From DASWFI01 sp036394315 (GTDB taxonomy: Bacteria; Patescibacteriota; Doudnabacteria; UBA920; O2-02-FULL-48-8): a DNA stretch of 62,742 bases. Below the pieces are notes generated by a model. It worked only from the letters and a program-made list of their open reading frames with translations. It ran no database searches and was not told where the DNA came from. Below are positions 43,618 through 52,287 of the stretch, piece after piece. Position numbers and translations under genes: made by a program. The stretch is from contig DASWFI010000156.1 in assembly GCA_036394315.1 (NCBI GenBank), positions 1 to 62,742 on the forward strand. The letters run 5' to 3'. Every line of letters begins with the position of its first letter. Positions within the stretch are counted from its first letter, which is position 1.

Positions 43618-43695
43618 GGGTCCGTGGTGTAGCCCGGTTAACACGTCTCCCTGTCACGGAGAAGACCGCCGGTTCAAATCCGGTCGGACCCGCCA
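43618..43695 (+). tRNA. tRNA-Asp (anticodon GTC)
   Basis: Acceptor GGGTCCG/CGGACCC, anticodon stem TCTCC/GGAGA with loop CTGTCAC, T-arm GCCGG/CCGGT, GCCA end encoded. One base separates it from the preceding tRNA. Confidence 0.95.
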
Positions 43696-43700
43696 CAAAA

Positions 43701-43729
43701 AACACCTTGTGATCAGCAAGATGTTTTTT
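43701..43729 (+). terminator. Terminator of the tRNA cluster
   Basis: AACACCTTG pairs with CAAGATGTT (one internal mismatch) and is followed by a T-run. Confidence 0.75.
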
Positions 43730-43760
43730 GTTTATGGCCAAAATCACTTTGGAACAACGA

Positions 43761-43789
43761 TTGACAAAATGACCAATATTTGCTAATAT
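43761..43789 (+). promoter_or_regulatory. Promoter of the gene at 43915
   Basis: TTGACA (43761-43766), 17-bp spacer, TAATAT (43784-43789). The leader of about 120 nt contains the hairpins CTGCG-GAAA-CGCAG and CGCCA-CTTT-GGCG. Confidence 0.75.
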
Positions 43790-43914
43790 GTTTTGTTCAT
43801 ATAATATATTCTGCATTAGCGAAAAGAGTATGGAAATATACTTTTCTCGGTACTGCGGAAACGCAGAAATTCCCACTCGCCACTTTGGCGAAGTGTTTGT
43901 AGGAGGAATTCACA

Positions 43915-44397
43915 ATGAAAGTTGAAGTGCTCGGCTACAGAAACGACCATCAGCTTCCCGAGTTCGTCGAGCCCGAACAAGTTCGCGAAATCGAAGTCCC
44001 CGATGATTCGCACGCCGTGATCGTGCGCCGCGGAGTGTTCATGTACGGCGGAGAGATGCCGTCGTGGCAGCCGGAAGATGGATTCATCCTTCCGGAGACT
44101 CTGGAGTTTCGTTCACTTCCGATCGATCACGAGAGCCACGAGTCCTGCACCCAGTTCGGTGCCTGCGACCTGGTGACGGTGACCTACCTCGTCGTCGCCA
44201 AGGAACCATTCGAGTTGACGCGGACGCTTGCTGCCTGCGACGAGAACTGGGGCAGCGACCACCCGACAGAGATCGAGGAGAAAGTGGCCTCGAAGCCGAT
44301 CAAAGAGGTCATTTGTGCGTGGACGGCCGCAAAAGGGCAGCAATTGCTTCAAGGAGCAGTGGAAGCCAAGGGCAACATTTGGGCGCCCGAAGATTAG
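43915..44397 (+). CDS. GC-rich protein of unknown function
   Basis: Protein of 160 residues, soluble, acidic, with three cysteines (SCTQFGACD and LAACDENWG). AGGAGG stands 8 bp before the ATG. No signal peptide or family recognised. Strong promoter, long structured leader and own terminator make it a self-contained cassette. Confidence 0.7.
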   Translation: MKVEVLGYRNDHQLPEFVEPEQVREIEVPDDSHAVIVRRGVFMYGGEMPSWQPEDGFILPETLEFRSLPIDHESHESCTQFGACDLVTVTYLVVAKEPFELTRTLAACDENWGSDHPTEIEEKVASKPIKEVICAWTAAKGQQLLQGAVEAKGNIWAPED

Positions 44398-44405
44398 GCG
44401 CAACG

Positions 44406-44443
44406 CTGGGAGCGAATGTCATCTGACTTCGTTCCCAGTTCTC
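44406..44443 (+). terminator. Terminator of the 43915 gene
   Basis: CTGGGAGCGAA pairs with TTCGTTCCCAG with one mismatch; the T-run is short. Confidence 0.6.
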
Positions 44444-44544
44444 TCAACGATTGGAAAGTAATAATTATTTTATAGTTATTAGTTTTCAGTTCCTGAAGTG
44501 TGCAACTGCCACCTGCAATTGTATGGGTGGGAAGTTAGTTAGTT

Positions 44545-44573
44545 AAGCACAACCGCAAGGAAGTGCTTTTTTG
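44545..44573 (+). terminator. Additional terminator
   Basis: AAGCAC pairs with GTGCTT, followed by TTTTTTG. No gene of its own precedes it; it may back up the terminator at 44406. Confidence 0.6.
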
Positions 44574-44610
44574 TTCGCTAAGTTGACAAGATTTGTTCAG
44601 GGTTATTAAT

Positions 44611-44842
44611 ATGTTGACTCCTCAAGATATTGAATTGATGCAGAAAGTATTTGCCACCAAAGAAGATTTGGAGTCTTTAGCGTCAAAAGAAGACGTGAGA
44701 ACTCTTCAAATCTCAATTGATGCTTTAGCCAAAAAAGGCCAAAGATTTTCGTGATGAGCACATCGTACATCGTCGGCTTGAGACGTTGGAGAGCTGGGCA
44801 AAAAAGGTTTCAGAAAAAATCGGCATTCCTCTACCTTTTTAA
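44611..44842 (+). pseudogene. Small coiled-coil protein split by a one-base frameshift
   Basis: ATG 44611 begins MLTPQDIELMQKVFATKEDL, a type of short helical protein frequent in CPR genomes. The frame ends at TGA 44752 after 47 codons. Skipping one G after the six-A run (44731-44736) restores a continuous reading ALAKKAKDFRDEHIVHRRLE and ESWAKKVSEKIGIPLPF to TAA 44842, about 76 residues in all. TTGACA at 44583 may be its -35. Either a real frameshift, a sequence error in the homopolymer, or +1 recoding. Confidence 0.65.
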
Positions 44843-44906
44843 TTTACCTAAAAAAATCTAATAAACACCGGTGGCAAAGGCATGCTAGATGTTTTTGTTT
44901 GTGCAA

Positions 44907-46283
44907 TTATTTCAAATAATTTTGAAGATTTTTTTCGTTCGTGATTTTACCTAATACAATTTGGACTTTGATATCTTGAATTTTATCGCCCAGCTGTTTG
45001 CCAGGCTTCAGCTTGCTATATTTCATAATCACGCTCCCACGCGCCAGTTTAGAGATCAAGGGACTTTTAGTTTTTAGATTTTTCAGCAATAACCCAGCGG
45101 CTGTGACTGACTTTCGAAATTTTTTTGAATGCTCGTCAAAATTATCAGCACGTCTGGACCCGTGATGATCCGCATTCCAGTGCTCAAGCAAGAGTCCGAA
45201 ATTAGGATTGCCTGCCAACTCCAGTTGTTTAGCCGGCTTCATTTCAAAAAATACACTTTGCAGCATGTGATTTCTTATCAGCCATTCGATAGTGCTTTTA
45301 CTTTGTCTTGAAAATTTCATTTTCGAAGCAAAATCCAAAAAAATATCAGCGGAAACATCAGCATGGCCTTTGGTGGAAAATACCCAGCCTTCAGGCTTTA
45401 GAACTTTTTTTGCAGAACGCGGCTTGCCTATGTCATGAAAAAGAAGAGCATACAGTAAATTTAGATCTGATAACTTTGGCGCTAGCTTTAAAGCCATCAG
45501 GGTGTGGGTAAACATACTTCCTTCCAAATGATAATTTTTTGACTTATGAGAAAAGTTTTTCATTGGTTCCATTTCAGGTATAATGAACCGCATCAATCCT
45601 GTTTTATCCAATAATTCTATTCCTTCAACCCGGTTTTCTGAAAACAAAATTTTATCAAGTTCCGCTTTAATTCGTTCCCCGGAGATACCTTGAATGTACT
45701 TGGCGCGGGTTTTGATGGCGGCGAAGGAATTTTTTTCCAGCTTGAATCCCAGTTGAGTGGCCAATCTAACACCTCGAAGCATGCGGAGAGCATCCTCATC
45801 GATTCGCTTTTTCGGATTACCCACGAACCTCAACAGCTTTAATTTTAAATCTTTAACCCCTTCGGTGGGATCATGAAGTTCTTTTTTGATGGGATCGAAA
45901 TATAATGCATTGATGGTAAAATCCCGCCGTCTGGCGTCCTGTTTATGATCTTTAATAAAATCAACATGATCCGGATGCCTGTTGTCCGAATATCTGCCTT
46001 CAGCCCGAAAAGTTGTGATTTCGATGGGGAAGTTATCGACAATCGCTAAAATTGAACCGAATTTTTTACCAACCGGTTTAATTTTAATCCCCTCTCCTCC
46101 TAAAATACTTTCGACTTGATCCGTTGTGGCATCAGTGGCGATATCGAGGTTGTCTGATTCTAGTTTTAATAAATTATTGCGAACAATTCCGCCAACAAAA
46201 AAAGCCGCAAATTGTTCTTGTTGCAGCAACTTGGCGACTTTCAAACCCGTGTTATATAACTTTTTTGATTGTTGTGGGCTCAT
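44907..46283 (-). CDS. CCA-adding tRNA nucleotidyltransferase with HD domain
   Basis: Class II nucleotidyltransferase of 458 residues. Head domain motif FFVGGIVRNNLL and DNLDIATDA give the catalytic carboxylates; RRDFTINALYFDP, the neck EDALRMLRGVRLA, and a C-terminal HD domain (LLFHDIGKPRSA, GHADVSADI) follow. It repairs or adds CCA to tRNA ends; the tRNAs here encode CCA already, so repair is the likely main role. It overlaps the upstream gene by 32 bp. Confidence 0.92.
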   Translation of the reverse strand: MSPQQSKKLYNTGLKVAKLLQQEQFAAFFVGGIVRNNLLKLESDNLDIATDATTDQVESILGGEGIKIKPVGKKFGSILAIVDNFPIEITTFRAEGRYSDNRHPDHVDFIKDHKQDARRRDFTINALYFDPIKKELHDPTEGVKDLKLKLLRFVGNPKKRIDEDALRMLRGVRLATQLGFKLEKNSFAAIKTRAKYIQGISGERIKAELDKILFSENRVEGIELLDKTGLMRFIIPEMEPMKNFSHKSKNYHLEGSMFTHTLMALKLAPKLSDLNLLYALLFHDIGKPRSAKKVLKPEGWVFSTKGHADVSADIFLDFASKMKFSRQSKSTIEWLIRNHMLQSVFFEMKPAKQLELAGNPNFGLLLEHWNADHHGSRRADNFDEHSKKFRKSVTAAGLLLKNLKTKSPLISKLARGSVIMKYSKLKPGKQLGDKIQDIKVQIVLGKITNEKNLQNYLK

Positions 46284-46671
46284 CGCTTAATCTGCCTAGA
46301 ATTATAAGGTAAGCTGATACTGTAAGCCGTGGGAATTTTGCTTTCACACCGGAGACCGCATGGCGCAATTGAATTTCATGCAAGTGAATTTCCTCATCCG
46401 GATTGGGGAAGGCATCCCAACCGCCATATGCAGTGCAGTCTGTGTGATTTATTAAAATTATCTGCGTAATCTGGTGTTGATCAATAGAAGCCTGGATGTT
46501 CTCGAAAATCCAATCGCGTTTGGCTGTGCCATCAAAAATTTCCTTTACTCCACCGAGATCGGTTTTTAACTCTACGTTGTATAAATTGAGGGTATTTTCA
46601 AAAAAATCCTGCAGAATTTTTTGGATTCGAAAATCATCACACGCTTGAACAAAGGCTTGAGCTTGAGGCAT
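46252..46671 (-). CDS. Small beta-carbonic-anhydrase-like protein
   Basis: Protein of 139 residues with beta-carbonic-anhydrase zinc ligands in compact form: CDDFRI near the N-terminus (Cys, Asp-x-Arg dyad) and NHTDCTAYGG (His and Cys). Much shorter than typical enzymes (about 200). CO2 hydration is not certain. It directly follows atpC. Confidence 0.72.
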   Translation of the reverse strand: MPQAQAFVQACDDFRIQKILQDFFENTLNLYNVELKTDLGGVKEIFDGTAKRDWIFENIQASIDQHQITQIILINHTDCTAYGGWDAFPNPDEEIHLHEIQLRHAVSGVKAKFPRLTVSAYLIILGRLSDEPTTIKKVI

Positions 46672-46680
46672 ATTTATTTA

Positions 46681-47130
46681 CTAATTATTATCCACTTTGG
46701 TACCTTTATGACTATGATGTTTGCGCGCAACTTTCAGCCGGATCAGATGTTTCTGGAAGGCAGCTGAGGCATCGGCATAAGTTTTCTGGTCGCTGTAAGA
46801 TTCGGTCATCAGCTTTCTGGCGGATTCACGGGCTTTTTCAGCACGCTCCATATCAATTTCATGGCCAAACTCTGCCGTATCAGCCAGGATCACCACTTCG
46901 GTGGAATTTTTGCCACCTTTACCAGACCTGACTTCGATTACTCCGCCAGAAACTGCGAAAAAATTGCTTTTACCGCTTTGTTTGTACTTAACTTCCCCCG
47001 CTGCCATCTGCGCCACCAATGGCGTATGGTGCGGCAAAATCGTAATCTCGCCGCTGGTCGTAGGCAAGGTCAAAGCATCAGCTTCGGTTTCAAGCACTAT
47101 TCTTTCTGGTGTAACAATTTTGAATTTCAT
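46681..47130 (-). CDS. atpC: ATP synthase F1 epsilon subunit
   Basis: Start set at ATG 47130 (MKFKIVTPERIVLE), after the atpD stop. The beta-sandwich domain (LTLPTTSGEITILPHHTPLV) is followed by a helical C-terminus and a basic tail, 149 residues. It couples rotation to F1 and can inhibit hydrolysis. Confidence 0.93.
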   Translation of the reverse strand: MKFKIVTPERIVLETEADALTLPTTSGEITILPHHTPLVAQMAAGEVKYKQSGKSNFFAVSGGVIEVRSGKGGKNSTEVVILADTAEFGHEIDMERAEKARESARKLMTESYSDQKTYADASAAFQKHLIRLKVARKHHSHKGTKVDNN

Positions 47131-47143
47131 AGTATAAGATTGA

Positions 47144-48505
47144 TTAGACTTCGTCAATCGAACCCTTCATATAAAATGCGCCCTCGTCTTTCTCGTCGTG
47201 CTTGCCATCAAGAATTTCTTTGAAGCTTCGAATAGTATCCTTCAAAGGCACATACTTCCCGTTTCTTCCGGTAAATTGTTCAGCCACGAAGAACGGTTGG
47301 GATAAGAATTGCTGAATTTTACGTGCCCGAGTCACAGCCAGGCGGTCTTCCGGAGATAATTCTTCAATTCCCAAAATCGCGATGATATCCTGCAAGTCCT
47401 TATATTTCTGCAATACCTTCTGCACGCCTCTGGCGACATCATAATGTTCCTGCCCGACGACGTTTGGATCAAGTACTGTGGAAGTCGAATCCAGGGGATC
47501 CACTGCCGGATAAATTCCAATTTCAGTAAGTGCTCGGGATAATTGGACAGTGGAATCAAGGTGACCAAAGGTCGTGGCTGGTGCTGGATCCGTGACGTCA
47601 TCCGCCGGCACATATACTGCCTGGATCGAAGTGATAGATCCTTCAGTAGTCGAAGTGATTCGTTCCTGCAAGGCGCCCATATCCGTGGCTAACGTTGGCT
47701 GGTATCCTACGGCAGACGGGATACGGCCCAGCAAGGTGGAAACTTCAGATCCGGCTTGCGTAAAACGGAAAATATTATCGATGAACAGAAGCACGTCTTG
47801 CTTTTCTTCATCGCGGAAATATTCAGCCATGGTCACTCCCGTCAATCCCACGCGCGCTCTGATTCCCGGCGGTTCATTCATCTGCCCGAAGACCAGGGAA
47901 GTTTTATCCAATACTTTAGATTCGCTCATTTCACGGTAAAGATCATTTCCTTCTCTGCTTCTCTCTCCGACCCCGGCAAAAACAGAAACTCCACCGTGTT
48001 GTTTAGCCACGTTGTTTATAAGTTCGGTGATGATAACGGTTTTGCCCACGCCTGCTCCTCCGAATAATCCCACTTTCCCGCCCTTGACGATGGGCGCGAT
48101 CAAATCGATAACCTTGATGCCGGTTTCCAGCAATTCCACTTTACTGGATTGTTTGGCAAAATCCGGCGCGGGTCTGTGAATTGGGTAAGTTTTGGCAGTT
48201 TTCACAGCTTCCTTGCCATCTATGGGCTGTCCCAGAGCATTAAACATGCGCCCCAGAGTTTCTTTGCCGACCCCGACAGTAATGGGTGCGCCTGTATCGG
48301 TTACTTCCGAGTTTCTTTGCAAGCCGTCTGTAGCGCCCATGGCGATCGTCCGGACCTGATTACCCCCTATATGCTGGGCTACTTCCAATACTAATTCTTT
48401 GCCCGAATTAGTTACTTTCAAAGCATTGCTAATTGAGGGCAGTTCTTTTTCAAACTGCACATCGATCACCGCTCCGATAATTTGTGTAATTTTCCCTTTA
48501 TTCAT
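47144..48505 (-). CDS. atpD: ATP synthase F1 beta subunit
   Basis: Catalytic subunit of 453 residues. Walker A GGAGVGKTVIITELI, VFAGVGERSREGNDLY, LLFIDNIFRFTQAGSEVS and ALTEIGIYPAVDPLDS are intact. The length is typical. Confidence 0.97.
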   Translation of the reverse strand: MNKGKITQIIGAVIDVQFEKELPSISNALKVTNSGKELVLEVAQHIGGNQVRTIAMGATDGLQRNSEVTDTGAPITVGVGKETLGRMFNALGQPIDGKEAVKTAKTYPIHRPAPDFAKQSSKVELLETGIKVIDLIAPIVKGGKVGLFGGAGVGKTVIITELINNVAKQHGGVSVFAGVGERSREGNDLYREMSESKVLDKTSLVFGQMNEPPGIRARVGLTGVTMAEYFRDEEKQDVLLFIDNIFRFTQAGSEVSTLLGRIPSAVGYQPTLATDMGALQERITSTTEGSITSIQAVYVPADDVTDPAPATTFGHLDSTVQLSRALTEIGIYPAVDPLDSTSTVLDPNVVGQEHYDVARGVQKVLQKYKDLQDIIAILGIEELSPEDRLAVTRARKIQQFLSQPFFVAEQFTGRNGKYVPLKDTIRSFKEILDGKHDEKDEGAFYMKGSIDEV

Positions 48506-48516
48506 AATATATCCTC

Positions 48517-49410
48517 TTATCCTTCCATGGCCAATTTTGCGGCGGAAATTTCGGAAAGCTCCCGAGTGATTCCTGCTTGTCTGGCTTGATTATAGCTTAA
48601 TGATAACTCTTGCAGTAAATCGCCGGCAGCCTCATTCGCGTTGCGCATGGCCACCATTCGCGCTGAATGTTCGGACGCTGCACCTTCCACTAATGCCTGG
48701 TAGACCATAAATTTCACTGTCCGCTGGATTAAAATTTCCAAAATTTCATCTGACGACGGCTCAAAAAGAAATTCCGTTTTTTCTGTCTTGTGCAACCCGT
48801 CCCCTGCAACCTGGCTGGAAAACGGCAATATCTGCATCATGTTCGGACGCTGAACCAGGGTGGAGATGAAATCCGTATATACCACAAAGACTTTTTCATA
48901 TTTCCCGGCCAAAAAATCATCCATAGCCATGACAGCGATTGGTTCCGCGTCCAAGCCCGTGATATTTTTATCTTTGCCTGGGAAATTCGCCACGATATTA
49001 TAATGCATTCTTAAAATGGCATCAGTGCCTTTTTTCCCGGTGGTGACAAAATCAATTCTTTCAGCACCCTCCTGTTTTACAATGCTTAAGGCTTTGTTTA
49101 CCAAATTGGTATTGAAAGCGCCAGCTAAACCGCGGTCAGAGGAGATTAAAATAATCAAAACTTTTTTCGGTGCTGCTTGTTTGCCCAGTAGTATGACCCG
49201 ATTGATCAGCGGATGATTGGTCAAATTAGCGGAAGCCGCCAGATTGCGCAATAATTCGTTTGATAAAACTGCGTAAGGACGGGAGGCTACAGCCGTGACC
49301 TGGGCTTTGCGCATTTTGGCAGCAGAAACCAGCTCCATGGCCTTGGTTATCTGACCTATGTTGGTGATGGATTTGATGCGTCGTTTAATTTCTTTAGTAT
49401 TACTAGCCAT
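48517..49410 (-). CDS. atpG: ATP synthase F1 gamma subunit
   Basis: Central stalk of 297 residues: N-terminal helix IKRRIKSITNIGQITKAMELVSAAKM and C-terminal helix RMVAMRNANEAAGDLLQELSLSYNQARQAGIT are the coiled coil inserted in the alpha-beta hexamer. Confidence 0.96.
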   Translation of the reverse strand: MASNTKEIKRRIKSITNIGQITKAMELVSAAKMRKAQVTAVASRPYAVLSNELLRNLAASANLTNHPLINRVILLGKQAAPKKVLIILISSDRGLAGAFNTNLVNKALSIVKQEGAERIDFVTTGKKGTDAILRMHYNIVANFPGKDKNITGLDAEPIAVMAMDDFLAGKYEKVFVVYTDFISTLVQRPNMMQILPFSSQVAGDGLHKTEKTEFLFEPSSDEILEILIQRTVKFMVYQALVEGAASEHSARMVAMRNANEAAGDLLQELSLSYNQARQAGITRELSEISAAKLAMEG

Positions 49411-49413
49411 GGG

Positions 49414-50934
49414 TTAGGATGCTCCTTTGTCCCGTCGGGGACTGCCATAACTTTTTTTGAACTCTTCGATTGCTTTCTTGAGCGAAGATTCGATCTCTTC
49501 GGTCAATTCCTTTTTCTCCGCAATCGCTTTTATCAAATCTTTTTTCTGAACATCCAGGTATTTATGAAATTTATCTTCCCAATCTTTCACATCTTCTACT
49601 GCTACATCATCCAGATATCCATTGATCGCAGGGTATAAAATCACGACTTGATGTTCCATGGACATCGGTTCGTATTGTTTTTGCTTCAGGATTTCCGTGA
49701 GGCGCAGGCCCCGGTCAATTCGAGCCTTGGTTTGTGGATCCAAATCCGAAGCGAATTGGGCGAACGCAGCGAGGGCGCGGAACTGGGCCAGGTCCAGACG
49801 CAATTTACCCGCGACTTTTTTGATAGCCTTGGTTTGAGCCGAAGAGCCTACGCGTGACACAGACAATCCCACATTCACAGCCGGCCGGATACCCTGGTAG
49901 AACAAATCGGTTTCCACGTAAATCTGGCCGTCAGTAATGGAAATCACGTTGGTTGGAATATACGCTGACATGTCTCCGGCTTGCGTTTCGATAATCGGCA
50001 ACGCAGTCAGGGAGCCGCCGCCGTTTTTATCACTCATCTTGGCGGCGCGTTCCAGCAATCTGGAATGGAGATAAAATACGTCGCCTGGATAAGCTTCGCG
50101 TCCGGGAGGTCTTCGAAGCAACAATGAAATTTCACGATAGGCTACAGCGTGTTTGGATAAATCATCGTAAATAATCAAAGCGTGCTTGCCTTTATCCATA
50201 AAGTATTCACCCATGGCAGCTCCGGCGAAGGGCGCTATGTAAGCAAGCGCTGCTGGATCCGAGGCTCCAGCCACAACCACTATCGTATGTTCCATGGCGT
50301 CTCGTTTTTGTAATTCAGCCACGATGCGCGCTACTTTGGATTCTTTCTGGCCGATCGCCACATAAATACAGATTACATCCTTGCCTTTCTGGTTGACTAT
50401 GGTATCCACGGCAATGGCAGTTTTGCCGGTTTGGCGGTCCCCAATAATCAATTCACGCTGGCCTCTGCCGATCGGGATCATGGCATCAATAGCTTTAATT
50501 CCGGTTTGCAGCGGTTCGTTGACTGACTGGCGCTCTATGACTCCGGGCGCGATTTTTTCCACCGGGTACACGGCATCAGACTTTATTTCACCTTTATTAT
50601 CCAGGGGCTGACCTAAGGGATCTACCACCCGGCCCACTAAACCCATGCCTACCGGTACCGAGAGAATTTTGCCTGTAGCGGTGACTTTGTCGCCCTGCTT
50701 GATGTTTGAATCCTCTCCTAGCAAAATCACGCCAATCGAATCTTGTTCCAGGTTTAGGGCAACGCCCATGACTCCGCCTGGAAATTCCAGCATTTCAGAA
50801 GCTTTCGCGTTGAGCAAACCCGCGACCTTGGCGATGCGGTCGCCGACCTGCAGCACCGTTCCCACTGTTTCCAGTTTGGCGTGCGGTTGAAAACTTTCTA
50901 TCCGACTTTTGAGTTGTGAAATTATATCTGCCAT
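49414..50934 (-). CDS. atpA: ATP synthase F1 alpha subunit
   Basis: Regulatory/structural subunit of 506 residues. Walker A GDRQTGKTAIAVDTI, LIIYDDLSKHAVAYRE, SLLLRRPPGREAYPGDVFYLHSRLLER, and VGLSVSRVGSSAQ. Usual length. Confidence 0.97.
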   Translation of the reverse strand: MADIISQLKSRIESFQPHAKLETVGTVLQVGDRIAKVAGLLNAKASEMLEFPGGVMGVALNLEQDSIGVILLGEDSNIKQGDKVTATGKILSVPVGMGLVGRVVDPLGQPLDNKGEIKSDAVYPVEKIAPGVIERQSVNEPLQTGIKAIDAMIPIGRGQRELIIGDRQTGKTAIAVDTIVNQKGKDVICIYVAIGQKESKVARIVAELQKRDAMEHTIVVVAGASDPAALAYIAPFAGAAMGEYFMDKGKHALIIYDDLSKHAVAYREISLLLRRPPGREAYPGDVFYLHSRLLERAAKMSDKNGGGSLTALPIIETQAGDMSAYIPTNVISITDGQIYVETDLFYQGIRPAVNVGLSVSRVGSSAQTKAIKKVAGKLRLDLAQFRALAAFAQFASDLDPQTKARIDRGLRLTEILKQKQYEPMSMEHQVVILYPAINGYLDDVAVEDVKDWEDKFHKYLDVQKKDLIKAIAEKKELTEEIESSLKKAIEEFKKSYGSPRRDKGAS

Positions 50935-50935
50935 A

Positions 50936-51334
50936 TTATTTAATTAAATCTTTCTTTAATTGCTCTAAACTGTTTTTCACTGAAGCGTCCAGCATCTGAT
51001 CTTCCATTCTGACTATCACGCCGCCGATAATCCGTTCGTCTATTTTTTTCTTGAGTTCCAAATTTCCTTTGGCTAGTTTATTCAGCTCATGGATTATCTG
51101 CTGGTCATTTTCCCTGGTCGTCGGGTGCGCGGTAATGATTTCCGCCTGCTTGATTCCTTTTTTCGCCAGCTCGAGCTTATGAAATTCTTCCGCTATCTGA
51201 TCAAACAATCTTACGTCGTTATTTTCTGCCAGTACTTTTATGAAATTATCCAAAACTTGCTCTTGATCCTTAGGAGTCGTGCTTTCGAGCGATTCCATTA
51301 AAGCCTGGGCGTATTGTTTTGCCGAATATTTCAT
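50936..51334 (-). CDS. atpH: ATP synthase F1 delta subunit
   Basis: Protein of 132 residues, shorter than the usual 175; helical N-terminal domain KQYAQALMESLE and the C-terminal IIGGVIVRMEDQMLDASVKNSLEQL are kept. Overlaps atpF by 4 bp. Confidence 0.88.
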   Translation of the reverse strand: MKYSAKQYAQALMESLESTTPKDQEQVLDNFIKVLAENNDVRLFDQIAEEFHKLELAKKGIKQAEIITAHPTTRENDQQIIHELNKLAKGNLELKKKIDERIIGGVIVRMEDQMLDASVKNSLEQLKKDLIK

Positions 51335-51894
51335 TTGACCCCTTTCAAGCTTTCATTTATCAATTCACGATCTTTCTTTTCATCCAGCTTCTGGCGTAAA
51401 ATCTTTTCGGAAGCGGTGACTACCAGCGTGGCAATTTCCTGTTTAACCTCTTTCAGCATCTGGTTTTTTTCGCTTTCTATGTTTGCTTTGGCCTGATCCA
51501 GCACTTTATTTGCCTGGTGTTGCGCTTCGACTATGGTTTCCTGCTTGATCTTGTTCGCTGTATCAGTCGTAGTGCGTAAAATATGATCCGCTTCGTTTCG
51601 AACTTTTTTCATCTCCGCTATCTTCCATTCTTCGAATTTCTTTTTTTCAGCTTCCGTGAGCTCCGCGTTCTTCAGTCCCTCTTCAATACGTTCCTGGCGC
51701 TTGGTCAGGGTGGTGCCCAAAGGCTTCACAATCCAACGCCAAAAAACGAAAAGCACGATGCCGAAATTGACCAATTGGGCCAGGAATAACTTCCAATTAA
51801 TGCCTAATGTGCCTAAAACGCCTCCTGGCGCCTGGTGAGCTGCTGATTGTGTGGCTGCCTCTGTCGCAGCCATGAATATTGAATGTATGTCCAT
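51331..51894 (-). CDS. atpF: ATP synthase F0 b subunit
   Basis: Protein of 187 residues with one transmembrane helix (about 33-52) and a long charged coiled coil (KKFEEWKIAEMKKVRNEADH). The N-terminal segment before the helix is longer than usual. Peripheral stalk. Confidence 0.93.
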   Translation of the reverse strand: MDIHSIFMAATEAATQSAAHQAPGGVLGTLGINWKLFLAQLVNFGIVLFVFWRWIVKPLGTTLTKRQERIEEGLKNAELTEAEKKKFEEWKIAEMKKVRNEADHILRTTTDTANKIKQETIVEAQHQANKVLDQAKANIESEKNQMLKEVKQEIATLVVTASEKILRQKLDEKKDRELINESLKGVK

Positions 51895-51914
51895 AATAAA
51901 TTAGTGATTAGTGA

Positions 51915-51962
51915 ACAGCGCTTAGCGTATAGCAAAGTCTATACGCTACACGCTATACGCTA
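51915..51962 (-). repeat. Repeat-built hairpin between atpE and atpF
   Basis: AGCGTATAG (51924-51932) is inverted against CTATACGCT at 51939-51947, which recurs at 51953-51961 next to the atpE stop. Either copy can form a 9-bp stem. No T-run follows, so this is an intercistronic RNA structure rather than a terminator. Confidence 0.7.
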
Positions 51963-52178
51963 TAAAATAAATGTAATAACCAGGGCGTAAATCGCGATAG
52001 CTTCAGCCAGACCCATGCCGATCAACATCGGCACAAACAAGCTGTCGGCAGATTCCGGATTGCGTCCGATTGATTCCATGGCCTTGGATCCAATTTTTCC
52101 TATGGCCAAAGCAGGACCAATTCCGCCGATTGCGATTGCAAATCCCTTAGAAAGAGTTGCGATCATTATTTCAGTCAT
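51960..52178 (-). CDS. atpE: ATP synthase F0 c subunit
   Basis: Two-helix proteolipid of 72 residues. The loop RNPE is present; the ion-binding carboxylate is Glu in GMGLAEAIAIYALV. The Na-type pattern (Gln in helix 1 and Glu-Thr/Ser in helix 2) is absent: the Glu is followed by Ala, so proton coupling is expected. Flanked on both sides by RNA hairpins. Confidence 0.95.
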   Translation of the reverse strand: MTEIMIATLSKGFAIAIGGIGPALAIGKIGSKAMESIGRNPESADSLFVPMLIGMGLAEAIAIYALVITFIL

Positions 52179-52246
52179 AATTACTCCGTTCTTGCTGGAC
52201 TGTGTTTTTAGTTTAAAGTCCGCAAGTTCTTTAAGAGTTAAGAAAC

Positions 52247-52274
52247 AGAAACCTACTTCGACTCGTAAGTTTCT
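52247..52274 (-). promoter_or_regulatory. Intercistronic hairpin between atpB and atpE
   Basis: AGAAACTTAC and GTAGGTTTCT (minus strand) form a 10-bp stem with one G-U pair and an 8-nt loop. No T-run follows. It may protect atpE mRNA or set its translation. Confidence 0.55.
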
Positions 52275-52287
52275 CTAGGCTAAACTC

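Noticed and set aside
43379..43876. A 165-codon open frame on the minus strand
   Set aside because: It is the antisense of three tRNA genes and their terminator; the apparent protein is a known kind of tRNA-shadow translation.
44731..44738. Classic -1 slippery heptamer at the A6G run
   Set aside because: The downstream coding frame needs +1, not -1, so ordinary -1 slippage cannot join the halves.
51960..52178. Sodium-driven ATP synthase
   Set aside because: The c subunit lacks the helix-1 Gln and the Glu-Thr/Ser pair of Na-binding rings.
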